The notes beneath the pieces were generated by a model. The model saw only the letters and a program-made list of their open reading frames with translations, was not told where the DNA came from and did no database searches. A DNA stretch of 64,000 nt from assembly GCA_034433795.1 (NCBI GenBank), contig DAOUAE010000008.1:62001-126000 (forward strand), written 5' to 3'. This stretch comes from DAOUAE01 sp034433795. GTDB lineage: Bacteria > Chloroflexota > UBA6077 > FW602-bin22 > DAOUAE01. Below are positions 1 through 11,016 of the stretch, in pieces; the first letter of the stretch is position 1, and each line of letters opens with the position of its first letter. A program made the position numbers and the translations under genes.

Positions 1-1
1 C

Positions 2-208
2 CTCGTGGCCACGATCTTCGAGGTCATCCGGGCGATCAACGCCCAGGGCATTCCGATCCTGCTGGTCGAGCAGAACGCCTACATGGCCCTCCAGGTGGCC
101 CAGCGCGGCTATGTCCTGCAGACCGGCCGTATCGTCCTGGCCGATACGGCCGCCGCCCTGCGGGCCAATGAACTGGTCCGGCGGGCCTACCTGGGTGAAC
201 TGGTGTGA
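2..208 (+). CDS. livF: Branched-chain amino acid-type ABC transporter ATPase, C-terminal end (partial)
   Basis: This is the last 68 codons of a gene entering from the left edge. The ILLVEQN segment is typical of LivF-type ATPases, in which Gln stands where most ABC ATPases have the H-loop His. It is followed by the usual LivF tail (GYVLQTGRIVLAD, then a terminal AYLG). LivF energises HAAT-family import of branched-chain amino acids, amides or related solutes at the inner face of the membrane. The Walker A and signature motifs lie outside the window, so the substrate cannot be judged. The next gene starts 21 bp after the stop and may be in the same operon. Confidence 0.85.
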   Translation, partial: LVATIFEVIRAINAQGIPILLVEQNAYMALQVAQRGYVLQTGRIVLADTAAALRANELVRRAYLGELV

Positions 209-229
209 TCCTCGCCGCAAGGAGTCCCG

Positions 230-1099
230 ATGTACTGGAGTCTGAATCCAGGCGCGATCGGCATCCGTCTGCCTCTGCCCGAGATCCTGCCGCTGGCCCG
301 GGCGACGGGCTTCGCCGGAGTTGACATAAATATTGTCGAGGTGGCCGACCTGGTGGCCCAGCAGGGTCTTGGGGCGGTGCAGGCCCTCTTTCAGGAAGCC
401 GGGGTGCGCCTCGGCAGTTGGGGGCTCCCGGTGGACTGGCGGGGAGCGACGGAGCGCTGGCGGGCGGGCCTCGCTGACCTGCCGCGTCTGGCCGACCTCG
501 CCGTGGCCCTGGGGGCCCGGCGCTGCGTGACCTGGGTGCCGCCGGCCTCCGACGAGCGGCCCTTTGCTGAGAACTTCGCCTGGCACGTCGAGCGCCTCCA
601 ACCGATCGCCGAGGTCCTGCGGGCGGCGGGATGCCGGCTGGGGCTGGAGTTCATCGGCACGCCCAGTCTGCGCCGAACACGGCGCTACCCCTTCCTCTAC
701 ACCCAGGACGGGATGCTGGACCTGGCCCGGGCGATCGGCACCGGCAATGTGGGGCTGCTCCTCGACTCCTGGCACTGGTACACCTCGGGCGGGACGCTGG
801 CCGATCTCCACCGACTGACGGCCGCCGATATCGTGGCGGTGCATCTCAACGACGCCCCGGCCGGGGTGCCCCTCGACGAGCTCCAGGACAACGCCCGCTG
901 CCTGCCGGGGGAGACCGGAGTCATCGATCTCGCCGGGTTTCTGCAGGCGCTCCAGGCCGTGGGCTACGACGGCCCGGTGGCGGTTGAGCCCTTCAACCAG
1001 GCGGTCTCGGCCCTCCCACCAGCCGAGGCCGCCCGGGCCACGGCGGAGTCTCTGCGGCGGGTCTGGCAGCGCGCCGGTCTGCCGCTGCCCGTGGCCTGA
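230..1099 (+). CDS. Sugar phosphate isomerase/epimerase family TIM-barrel protein
   Basis: A 289-residue protein of the xylose isomerase-like / AP endonuclease 2 superfamily. Probable divalent-metal ligands appear in the expected order on the strand ends: Glu in LEFIG, Asp in LLLDSWHWY, His in VAVHLND and Glu in VAVEPFN near the C-terminus. Members include hydroxypyruvate isomerase, inosose dehydratase and ketose 3-epimerases, so the exact substrate is open. An AAGGAG ribosome site precedes the ATG. It lies between a LivF gene and a PIG-L deacetylase gene on the same strand. A separate clear iolE lies at 55 kb, so this one probably acts on another sugar or keto acid. Confidence 0.8.
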   Translation: MYWSLNPGAIGIRLPLPEILPLARATGFAGVDINIVEVADLVAQQGLGAVQALFQEAGVRLGSWGLPVDWRGATERWRAGLADLPRLADLAVALGARRCVTWVPPASDERPFAENFAWHVERLQPIAEVLRAAGCRLGLEFIGTPSLRRTRRYPFLYTQDGMLDLARAIGTGNVGLLLDSWHWYTSGGTLADLHRLTAADIVAVHLNDAPAGVPLDELQDNARCLPGETGVIDLAGFLQALQAVGYDGPVAVEPFNQAVSALPPAEAARATAESLRRVWQRAGLPLPVA

Positions 1100-1174
1100 A
1101 CGGTCAGGGCAGGACAACTGTCCGGGCCAGCGCCTCTCCACACCTCTGCCCAGCGAAGGAGGCCTTGACCAGCT

Positions 1175-1870
1175 ATGACCGGAACTCTGCCGCAGCGACT
1201 GATGGTGATCGCGGCGCACCCCGACGACCCGGAGTTCGGCTGCGCCGGGACGGTGGCCAAGTGGGTCCGCCAGGGAGCGAGCGCCGTCTACGTGCTCCTG
1301 ACCAGTGGCGATAAGGGCTGCCACGACCCGGCAGTCCGCCCCGGCGAGATCGCCGGCCGGCGGGAGGCGGAGCAGCGGGCCGCTGCGGCGGCCATCGGCG
1401 TGCAGGAGGTCGTCTTCCTGCGCCATCCTGATGGCCTGCTGGAGAACACCCTGGCCCTGCGTCGGGAACTGGCCGGGATCATCCGGCGCTACCGCCCCGA
1501 GGTGGTCTTCACGATCGACCCCTGGCGACGCTATCAGCTCCACCCCGACCACCGGGCGGCTGGGATGGCGGCTCTGGATGCCATTATCAGCGCCCGGGAG
1601 TGGTATCTCTTCCCGGAGCAGCTGCTGGACGGCCGGCAACCGTGGCGGGTCAAAGAGGTCTATCTCTTCTGGACCGACCAGCCCGACCACTGGGAGGCGC
1701 TGAGCGAGGAAGACGTCGAGGCGCGGCTCGCCGCCCTGGCCCACCACCGCAGTCAGGTCGGCGCCCGCTGGCACGAACTGCCGGACCGTCTGCGCGAGGG
1801 ACTGCGCCGGGCTGGCCAGGAGAAAAACCTGCCCTACGCCGAGACGTTCAAGAAACTCAGTCTGGGCTAG
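1175..1870 (+). CDS. PIG-L (LmbE-like) family deacetylase
   Basis: A 231-residue zinc-dependent N-deacetylase. The N-terminal AAHPDDPEF gives the AHPDD-x-E metal/catalytic motif, and HPDH about 100 residues later supplies the third zinc ligand. The family removes acetyl groups from GlcNAc-type substrates (for example MshB, BshB, or antibiotic and lipid precursors); the substrate here is unknown. Its TAG stop overlaps the TAG stop of the convergent transglutaminase gene at a shared CTAG (1867-1870), so there is no room for a terminator between the two units. Confidence 0.88.
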   Translation: MTGTLPQRLMVIAAHPDDPEFGCAGTVAKWVRQGASAVYVLLTSGDKGCHDPAVRPGEIAGRREAEQRAAAAAIGVQEVVFLRHPDGLLENTLALRRELAGIIRRYRPEVVFTIDPWRRYQLHPDHRAAGMAALDAIISAREWYLFPEQLLDGRQPWRVKEVYLFWTDQPDHWEALSEEDVEARLAALAHHRSQVGARWHELPDRLREGLRRAGQEKNLPYAETFKKLSLG

Positions 1871-4053
1871 CGCCAGCGCCGCCAGCCGAGGAGCCGTGGC
1901 CAGAGGACGGCCCGGGCGCGGGCCAGCTGACGGTCGGCGCGGGCCGGCCGGCGCCCGAACCGGTGGCGGGCCAGGGCGTCGGCGATGACCCGGGCCGCGA
2001 CGGGGGCGCCAGCCAGACGTCCCACCGCCCGGGCGTACTCGTGCGGCGTCTCGGCCGGCCGTCGGGGACGGCCGCGCAGGGTGGCGAGGAGGGTCATCAG
2101 GGTGTAGGCCCGCTCGGCCGGAGCCAGGCGGCTCCAGAACCGCCAGCCCAGACCGGCGAGGAGCGGGAGCAGGACCAGAACCAGAGCCAGGAGGCCGACC
2201 GGGCCGGATGGCCACGGCGACGGCGGGCCGGCGCGCGGTGCCGGGGAAGGGGGCGCGGCGAGCGGTTGGGCCTCGGCCGGCGCCGGGGGCGCGGCGGGAG
2301 TCGGCGTCGGTGGGCTTTCCAGGGGCGTGGGGGGCGAGGCCGGGGAGGCGGCCGTGGGGCTGGCCTGACCCGATCCGGTCCGGGGCGGCCGGATCGGGCT
2401 GGGCTCGAACTCAACCCAGCCGGCGCCGGGGAAATAGACTTCGACCCAGGAGTGGGCGTGACGCTCGCGGACCACGAAGGGCCCATCGGGCGTCTCGCGG
2501 GCTCCGACGGCGTAGCCCGAGACCACCCGGGCCGGCACGCCGAGACTGCGCAGCAGAACGGCCATCGCGCTGGCGAAATAGTCGCAGTAGCCGCGCTGGA
2601 CGTCGAAGAGGAAGTAGTCCACCCCATCGCGGTCGGGCGGTGGGGGCGGGAGTTCGAGGGTGTAGGTGTAGCGCTGGCGGAGATAGGCCTCGATCGCCCG
2701 GGCCTGCTCGTACGGGGTGGCGGCACCGGCCGTGATCTGGCGGGCCAGACGTCTGACCCGCTCAGGGAGCGGTGGCAGCTGGCTGTAGCGCTCGCCGAGG
2801 CCCGACGGATAACTGGTCCCGGCCCGACGCAGGGCCTCCTCGGTCGGCGCCGGCAGGACGGAGAGGACGGTGTAGCGCTGACCGGCGCGCGCCACCAGCG
2901 GGCTCTGGAGGCTGGCCGTGAGCCCCAGCGTCAGCCCTGCGGACGACGACCAGGGCCCGCCCGGCACCAGGGCGGTGCCGGGGAGGGAGAGAACCAGCGG
3001 CTGGCCGGCCGCCACGATCACGGCGCCCGGGGGCTGGACGATCTCGACCTCCTGGACAAGCGGGACGCCGGTCGCCCCGGCCGGCAGGCGCTGGTTGGCC
3101 GCGAAGGGAACCTCGACCAGCGGCTCGCCGGCCGTCCAGCCGTGGCCGGTGTACTGGCTGTAGGCGATGGCCCGCCAGTAGGCCGGCCGATCGGCCTGAA
3201 CCCGCAGGACGACCGCCTCACCCAGGCGGAAGCTTCCCCCCAGGGTGAGGACCGGGCCGAACCCGGCGCCCGGGGTCCGTCGGGCCGGAATCTGCCCGAA
3301 GAGGCGGCTGAAGAGCCCCTCGAGATAGTGCCAGGGCGCGGCCAGCGTCCGGCTCCAGACCAGCGTCTGGGTCGGGCGGACAGGTGGCAGGCTCCAGGCC
3401 AGCCCCCCGGCTCCCAGTCCCAGCACGACGACCCCGACCAGAACCGGACCGAACGGCGCGCCGTTCGCCCCGCGCGCTGTCTGACCCCCTGCCCAGAGCG
3501 CCATGTTCAACCGGGCGATCAGCAGAAGACCGCTCAGAAGATAGAGCAGGAGCCAGCCCGGCTGCTCCCCTGCGTAGGCCATGTTGACCAGGAGAGTCGC
3601 CCCGCTGGTCAGGAGAGCCCACCAGGCGAGCCGCAGCCGCAGCAGGGACCAGACGCTCAGATAGGCGAGGCTCCAGGCCAGGATCAGAAAGAGGGCCAGG
3701 ACGAGCAGGCTGTCGGCCGGGCCGCCACCGGCCAGCAGAGAGAGGCTGCGCCCGAGGTGGGCCACCGTCTGTCCAAGGCGGAGGCTCAGCGCGCCAGCGG
3801 GCTGGGCTCCGCTGAGAAGGTACAGGCAGAAGAGGCCTCCCAGGCTCGCGCTGAGCAGATGGGCCAGCAGTCCCGGCCAGCCGGCCACCGCGAGAGCCGT
3901 CCCGACCAGGAGGCCGGCGACCGCCGCTGGCACCAGCAGGGCGCTGCGGTCGACCCAGCCCGTCTGGACCAGCGAGCCGACCGGGGCCATGACCACGCCG
4001 GTCAGCGCGGCCAGCAGGAAGAGGATGGTTGTGACGGGGCGGGTGGCGATCAT
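1867..4053 (-). CDS. TgpA-like membrane protein with transglutaminase-like domain
   Basis: A 728-residue protein with three parts: about six hydrophobic N-terminal segments (residues 1-220), an extracytoplasmic transglutaminase-like core, and a C-terminal membrane anchor followed by a cytoplasmic tail (DUF4129-like). The core shows Cys in YCDYFASA, His in HAHSWVEVY and an acidic residue in VEFEPSP, where Glu replaces the more usual Asp. A Pro/Thr/Ala-rich linker precedes the last membrane segment. It is third in the MoxR-DUF58-transglutaminase operon; its ATG overlaps the DUF58 stop by 4 bp (ATGA). Such sets are linked to envelope protein processing or complex assembly, but the substrate is unknown. 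Confidence 0.88.
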   Translation of the reverse strand: MIATRPVTTILFLLAALTGVVMAPVGSLVQTGWVDRSALLVPAAVAGLLVGTALAVAGWPGLLAHLLSASLGGLFCLYLLSGAQPAGALSLRLGQTVAHLGRSLSLLAGGGPADSLLVLALFLILAWSLAYLSVWSLLRLRLAWWALLTSGATLLVNMAYAGEQPGWLLLYLLSGLLLIARLNMALWAGGQTARGANGAPFGPVLVGVVVLGLGAGGLAWSLPPVRPTQTLVWSRTLAAPWHYLEGLFSRLFGQIPARRTPGAGFGPVLTLGGSFRLGEAVVLRVQADRPAYWRAIAYSQYTGHGWTAGEPLVEVPFAANQRLPAGATGVPLVQEVEIVQPPGAVIVAAGQPLVLSLPGTALVPGGPWSSSAGLTLGLTASLQSPLVARAGQRYTVLSVLPAPTEEALRRAGTSYPSGLGERYSQLPPLPERVRRLARQITAGAATPYEQARAIEAYLRQRYTYTLELPPPPPDRDGVDYFLFDVQRGYCDYFASAMAVLLRSLGVPARVVSGYAVGARETPDGPFVVRERHAHSWVEVYFPGAGWVEFEPSPIRPPRTGSGQASPTAASPASPPTPLESPPTPTPAAPPAPAEAQPLAAPPSPAPRAGPPSPWPSGPVGLLALVLVLLPLLAGLGWRFWSRLAPAERAYTLMTLLATLRGRPRRPAETPHEYARAVGRLAGAPVAARVIADALARHRFGRRPARADRQLARARAVLWPRLLGWRRWR

Positions 4054-5252
4054 CCTCGCCCTCCGGGGGACCAGTCGGTCAGGGCCGTGGCCAGGTCGTC
4101 GCCGCGCCGGACGAGACAGTGCGGGAGCGACGCGCGCTGGAGGGCGGTCAGGACCGGTCCGGGGTCCACCGCCGCCCCGAACGAGGCCGGGTCGAGGTAG
4201 ATCGCCCCAGCCAGCCGGCCGGCGGCCCGCAGGTCGGCCAGGACCGCTGGCCAGTCGGGGACGGCCGAGGCGGTGATGACCAGGACCACACTGGCGCGCC
4301 GGAACCGTCCCTGCTCCTGGGCCAGCACCCGGGCGAGCGGCCGCTGCCCGGTGGACCGGAAGAGGGCCAGGGCTGTCAGCACCGCGTCATCCTGTCCCGG
4401 CTCGGCGGTGGGCTCCAGGCACTGGCCGGGCTCGCCCGTGGCCAGCAGGCCCACCGCCCGTCGGCGGGCCAGCGCCCAGCCGGCCAGAGCCGCCGCCGCC
4501 CGCACCGCGTACTCTTCGGTCGAGGCCTCATCCTGGCCAGCCTGAGCTGTGGCCTCCCCGTCGAGGACCAGCCACAGGTCGGCGGCGGTCTCCGGCTCGA
4601 ACTCCTTGACGATGAAGCGCTGGTGGCGGGCGGTCGCCGGCCAGTGGACGTAACGGAGGCTGTCGCCGGGCCGGTACTCGCGGACCCCGGCCACGAGCGG
4701 GCTGACGGCCGGCCAGAGGGTGACGAGGCGGTCGGCCTGGGGCAGCCAGGTGGGAGGAAGGGGCGGCCGGTCGAGCGGCAGAACCGGGGGATAGACCAGG
4801 ACCGTCGCCGTCGTCTCCACCCGGCGGCGGCGCGGAAAGAAGCCGCCGGGGTCGGCTCCGGTGAGCCAGACCGGCCCCAGACGGTAGAGGCCCCGGCGCC
4901 GGCAGACCGTGTGGCTGGTCCAGGAGCGTCGTCCCCACGGGCCCAGCCAGCCGACCCAGTCGGACTGATAGCCGGGCAGGTCTGAGCCGGCCTGCACGGC
5001 CAGCCAGAGACGCGGCCACGGCCAGCGGTTGACGATGGTCAGCCGTTCACGCAGCGTCTCGCCGGCGGTGAGGCGGTCAGTCTCCGGTCGGCGGTCGACC
5101 TGTACTCCCCGGACGCTCAGCCAGCTCCAGAGCCAGGCGGCGATGGTCAGTCCCCACAGGAGGTAGGCCAGGCGGGTCAAAAGACCCCACTCGCTGCTCA
5201 GCGCGACGCCGGTCAGGGCGATGGCGAAGACGAGAAGCCGGCGTCCGCTCAT
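4050..5252 (-). CDS. DUF58 domain-containing protein
   Basis: A 400-residue protein with two closely spaced N-terminal membrane segments (about residues 8-42), then a beta-rich stretch and the DUF58 segment (YRPGDSLRYVHWPATARHQRFIVKEFE, about residues 210-236) that precedes a von Willebrand A-like fold. The start is the ATG at 5252 because it overlaps the moxR stop by 4 bp; the same frame is open further upstream, but that part only shadows moxR. It sits between MoxR ATPase and transglutaminase genes, the standard arrangement. It probably serves as the partner or substrate adaptor of the MoxR chaperone. Confidence 0.9.
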   Translation of the reverse strand: MSGRRLLVFAIALTGVALSSEWGLLTRLAYLLWGLTIAAWLWSWLSVRGVQVDRRPETDRLTAGETLRERLTIVNRWPWPRLWLAVQAGSDLPGYQSDWVGWLGPWGRRSWTSHTVCRRRGLYRLGPVWLTGADPGGFFPRRRRVETTATVLVYPPVLPLDRPPLPPTWLPQADRLVTLWPAVSPLVAGVREYRPGDSLRYVHWPATARHQRFIVKEFEPETAADLWLVLDGEATAQAGQDEASTEEYAVRAAAALAGWALARRRAVGLLATGEPGQCLEPTAEPGQDDAVLTALALFRSTGQRPLARVLAQEQGRFRRASVVLVITASAVPDWPAVLADLRAAGRLAGAIYLDPASFGAAVDPGPVLTALQRASLPHCLVRRGDDLATALTDWSPGGRG

Positions 5253-6208
5253 CGCCACCGCCCGATCCCGGCCCCGGGCACCGGCAGGCGTTCCAGGATC
5301 TCGGCGATGAGAGTCCCGGCCTCCCGCCGCTGCTGACGGGCGCTGGGCTGCAGGACCAGCCGGTGGGCCAGGACCGGCTCGGCCAGCGCCTTGATATCGT
5401 CGGGGAGAACGTAGTCGCGGCCGTCGAGGAAGGCCCGGGCCCGGCTGGCCTGGAAGAGCGCCAGCGAGCCGCGCGGGCTGGCCCCCAGGCGGATCTCGGG
5501 ATGCTGGCGCGTGGCCTGGACCAGGTCGACGATGTAGGCCCGGAGACGGGGATCGACATAGACCGTCCGGGCCACCATCGCCTGCAGATCCACCAGCGTC
5601 GCCGCGTCGATCACCGGCTCCAGGGTGGCGATGGGGTGGTCTTGCTCCTGGGCGGCCAGGATGGCCAGTTCGTCCTCGGGGCCGGGGTAGCCCAGCCGCA
5701 GCCGCAGCAGAAAGCGGTCGAGCTGGGCCTCGGGCAGCGGGAAGGTGCCCTCGTATTCGATGGGGTTCTGGGTGGCCAGGACCAGGAAGGGCTGGGGAAC
5801 CGGGTAGGTCGTCCCGTCGACGCTGACCTGGCGCTCCTCCATGCACTCCAGGAGGGCTGACTGGGTCTTGGGCGTCGCCCGGTTGATCTCGTCGGCCAGG
5901 ACCACATGGGCCATCACCGGACCGGGGCGGAACTCGAAGGCGCCGGTCCGGGGGTTATAGAGCGAGACGCCGGTGATGTCGCTGGGCAGGAGGTCGGGGG
6001 TGAACTGGATGCGCTTGAAGGTGCAGCCCAGCGCGCGGGCCAGCGCGCGGGCCAGCATGGTCTTGCCCACGCCGGGCACATCCTCGATCAGGATGTGGCC
6101 CCGGGCCAGCAGGGCCACCAGGGCCAGTTCGACCTCGCGGCGCTTGCCGATGATCACCCGCTCGACGTTGGCGACGATCTGCTCGGCCAGGCGCTGGCGC
6201 TCTCGCAT
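5249..6208 (-). CDS. MoxR family AAA+ ATPase
   Basis: A 319-residue AAA+ ATPase. Walker A is GVGKT within IEDVPGVGKTMLARALA, Walker B is VLADEINR, and sensor 1 is the LATQNPIEYEGTFPLPEAQ region, which is diagnostic for MoxR. The ATG at 6208 was chosen because a GAGAGGGA ribosome site precedes it and the family N-terminus begins at this point; the frame is open another 69 bp upstream. MoxR proteins act as chaperones for the VWA/DUF58 protein encoded next door. The stop overlaps the DUF58 start (ATGA), so the three genes are translationally coupled. Confidence 0.93.
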   Translation of the reverse strand: MRERQRLAEQIVANVERVIIGKRREVELALVALLARGHILIEDVPGVGKTMLARALARALGCTFKRIQFTPDLLPSDITGVSLYNPRTGAFEFRPGPVMAHVVLADEINRATPKTQSALLECMEERQVSVDGTTYPVPQPFLVLATQNPIEYEGTFPLPEAQLDRFLLRLRLGYPGPEDELAILAAQEQDHPIATLEPVIDAATLVDLQAMVARTVYVDPRLRAYIVDLVQATRQHPEIRLGASPRGSLALFQASRARAFLDGRDYVLPDDIKALAEPVLAHRLVLQPSARQQRREAGTLIAEILERLPVPGAGIGRWR

Positions 6209-6311
6209 GTTCCCTCTCGCGCCGCCGTCCGGAACAGGGGGCGTCCGGCGGAGACCGACCGGGACCGGCGCGACCACCGGTCTTCTGGCAGGGGGCGTGC
6301 CGGGGCGGTGG

Positions 6312-9017
<2,706 letters not shown>

Positions 9018-9071
9018 CCAACACCACCAGCGCGCTCAGGCGCATGCGGAACGCTCTTCCGCGCATGGCAA

Positions 9072-9101
9072 AGTTTAGCACGGGCCAGAGGGAAAGTCCA
9101 A
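9072..9101 (-). promoter_or_regulatory. Predicted sigma-70 promoter of secA
   Basis: On the minus strand a TTGGAC -35 (9096-9101) and a TAAACT -10 (9072-9077) are separated by 18 bp. They lie 55 bp upstream of the secA GTG and downstream of the prs stop, so secA has its own promoter. Confidence 0.6.
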
Positions 9102-9114
9102 CCAGCCGTACGGG

Positions 9115-10062
9115 CTATCGGAAGAGCGCGCCGACCGACTCCCCGCTGTGGATGCGCTGGATGGCCTCGGCGAAGAGAGGGGCGACCGAGAGGACGGTCA
9201 GATTGGGCAGGCGCTTCTCGGGCGGCAGGGCGATGGTGTCGGTGACGACGATCTCGTGGAGCGGGCTGGTGCGCAGGCGCTCGACAGCCGGGCCGGAGAA
9301 GACGGCGTGGGTGCAGCAGGCGTAGATCTCCTGGACGCCGCACTCGTAGAGGAGCCAGGCGGCGTTGGTGACCGAGCCGGCGGTATCGATCTCGTCGTCG
9401 ATGATGATGGCCGCGCGGTGGCGGATATCGCCGATGACGCTCAGGACCTCGCTGCGCATATCGTTGCCGGGGCGGCGCTTCTCGATGAAGGCCAGGGGGG
9501 CGCCCAGCCGTTCGGCGAAATTGCGGGCCTTCTTCGCGAAGCCGAAGTCGGGGGCCACGACCACCACGTCGTCCAGGTGTTTTTCCATAAAGTACTGGAT
9601 AAGCGTGCTGAAGGCCGAAAGGTGGTCCACCGGGATGCTGAAGAAGCCCTCGATCTGGCCGGCGTGCAGGTCCATGGTCAGGACCCGGTTGGCGCCGGCG
9701 GTGGTGATGAGGTCGGCCAGCAGGCGGGCGGTGATCGGCACGCGAGGCTGGTCTTTTTTATCGGTCCGGCCGTAGGCGAAGTAGGGGATGACGGCGGTGA
9801 TCCGGCCGGCCGAGGCTCGCTTGAGGGTGTCCAGCAGGATGAAGAGCTCCATAATATGGCGGTTAACCGGCGAACTGAAGGACTGGACGACGAAGACGTC
9901 GTGTTCGCGGACGGTCTCGTTGATCTTGACGAAGATGTTCTCGTTGCTGAACTCGAAAACGTCGGCGCTGGTCAGGGTCAGACCGAGGTAGGCGCAGATC
10001 TTCTCGGCCAGATCGCGGCTGGCGTTGCCGCAGATGATACTGAGCGGGACATGGCGGTACAT
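9115..10062 (-). CDS. prs: Ribose-phosphate pyrophosphokinase (PRPP synthetase)
   Basis: A 315-residue enzyme, the usual class I length, making PRPP from ribose 5-phosphate and ATP for purine, pyrimidine, histidine and NAD synthesis. Signatures are ICGNASRDLAEKIC at the N-terminus, VVQSFSSPVNRHIMEL, the ATP/metal region RVLTMDLHAGQIEGFF, and the PRPP-binding loop IIDDEIDTAGSV. The frame is open for over 3 kb upstream, but homology begins at the ATG at 10062 (MYRHVPLS). The longer reading is only a shadow of the ABC transporter genes. The minus-strand gene stands alone upstream of secA. Confidence 0.97.
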   Translation of the reverse strand: MYRHVPLSIICGNASRDLAEKICAYLGLTLTSADVFEFSNENIFVKINETVREHDVFVVQSFSSPVNRHIMELFILLDTLKRASAGRITAVIPYFAYGRTDKKDQPRVPITARLLADLITTAGANRVLTMDLHAGQIEGFFSIPVDHLSAFSTLIQYFMEKHLDDVVVVAPDFGFAKKARNFAERLGAPLAFIEKRRPGNDMRSEVLSVIGDIRHRAAIIIDDEIDTAGSVTNAAWLLYECGVQEIYACCTHAVFSGPAVERLRTSPLHEIVVTDTIALPPEKRLPNLTVLSVAPLFAEAIQRIHSGESVGALFR

Positions 10063-10174
10063 CGGTCGCAGGCCCCCTGGCTCACCCGGCGTGGCTGGAC
10101 TTCCGCGGGCGGGGAGCGTGTGGCGCCGCTCCGGCGCGGTCGAGCGGCTCTTCCCCTCATCACCGGGCGGCTGT

Positions 10175-10183
10175 ATTATAGCA
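10175..10183 (-). promoter_or_regulatory. Extended -10 promoter of prs
   Basis: On the minus strand TGC is followed directly by a perfect TATAAT, forming a TGn-TATAAT extended -10. It lies about 113 bp upstream of the prs ATG. No good -35 is seen at 17-18 bp, which fits an extended -10 promoter. Confidence 0.6.
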
Positions 10184-10242
10184 CACGCCCGGCTAAGCAC
10201 TGGCGTTAGGCCGGCATTAATAATAAGTCGGAGATCGCCCCC

Positions 10243-10887
10243 GTGTCGCCGACTCTGACGCGGCTGCTGCTGGTCCGTCACGGTGAATCGGTCTGGAACC
10301 GGGAACAGCGGCTCCAGGGACAGCGTGACCCGGCGCTGAGTCCCCAGGGGCGGTGCCAGGCCAGGCGGCTCGCCCGCTGGCTGGCCGCCGAGCCGATCGC
10401 GGCCGCCTACGCCAGCGATCTCCGCCGGGCCTGGGAGACCGCCCGGATCGTTCTGGCCGGCCGGGCCGTTCCCCTGGTCCCGCTTCCGGCGTTGCGGGAG
10501 GTCAATCTGGGGATCTGGGAGGGCTTGACGGCGGCCGAGGTCCAGGAGCGCTACCCGGAGCTGTGGGCCCGCCGGCGCGCCGACCCGGCCGGGTACGCGG
10601 TCCCGGGGGGCGAGACGCTGACCCAGGTCCAGGCGCGGGCGAGGCGGGCGGTGGCCGCCATTGTTCGGTCGCACCCGGGGCAGACTGTCCTGGTCGTCAC
10701 CCACGGCATGGTCCTGCGCACCCTGCTCTGCCACTGGCGGGGCTGGCCCCTCACCCGTGTCTGGGACCTGCCGGTGGCCAACGCCGCTCTCTGGCTGGTC
10801 GAGAGCGATGGCGAGGCGGACCAGGTGGTGCGCGTCCACGAGACAGCACCCCGGGGCGAAGAGACGGAGGCCGGGCCGTGGCCCTGA
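10243..10887 (+). CDS. Histidine phosphatase (phosphoglycerate mutase-like) family protein
   Basis: A 214-residue protein. The LLVRHGESVWN motif carries the phospho-accepting His and the RHG signature, and the second active-site His is in VVTHGMVLRTLL. The alpha-ribazole phosphatase, cofactor-dependent phosphoglycerate mutase and broad phosphatase branches look alike at this level, so only the family is assigned. A CobC (alpha-ribazole phosphatase) role is possible but has no local support. The start is GTG with a GGAG about 10 bp upstream. It is divergent from prs; the 180 bp between them hold the prs promoter. Confidence 0.88.
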   Translation: MSPTLTRLLLVRHGESVWNREQRLQGQRDPALSPQGRCQARRLARWLAAEPIAAAYASDLRRAWETARIVLAGRAVPLVPLPALREVNLGIWEGLTAAEVQERYPELWARRRADPAGYAVPGGETLTQVQARARRAVAAIVRSHPGQTVLVVTHGMVLRTLLCHWRGWPLTRVWDLPVANAALWLVESDGEADQVVRVHETAPRGEETEAGPWP

Positions 10888-10905
10888 AGGCTCCCGGAGC
10901 GGCCG

Positions 10906-10934
10906 TTGACGGTCCGGGCTGGCTGTGCTAAGCT
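10906..10934 (+). promoter_or_regulatory. Predicted sigma-70 promoter of the first sugar ABC operon
   Basis: TTGACG (10906-10911) and TAAGCT (10929-10934) are separated by exactly 17 bp, about 82 bp upstream of the binding-protein ATG at 11017. It overrides any idea that translation begins further upstream in the same frame. Confidence 0.65.
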
Positions 10935-11016
10935 CCGCAGAGCGGTCGAGCGGACCGTTTTGCTGCTGGCTGGTTTCCGGCAGCGGACGATAGTGAGAGA
11001 TTCTGGAGGAAAAGTC

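Noticed and set aside
6030..6058. 12-bp tandem repeat in moxR
   Set aside because: It encodes the Ala/Arg/Leu-rich helix after Walker A (LARALARAL) and is normal coding sequence.
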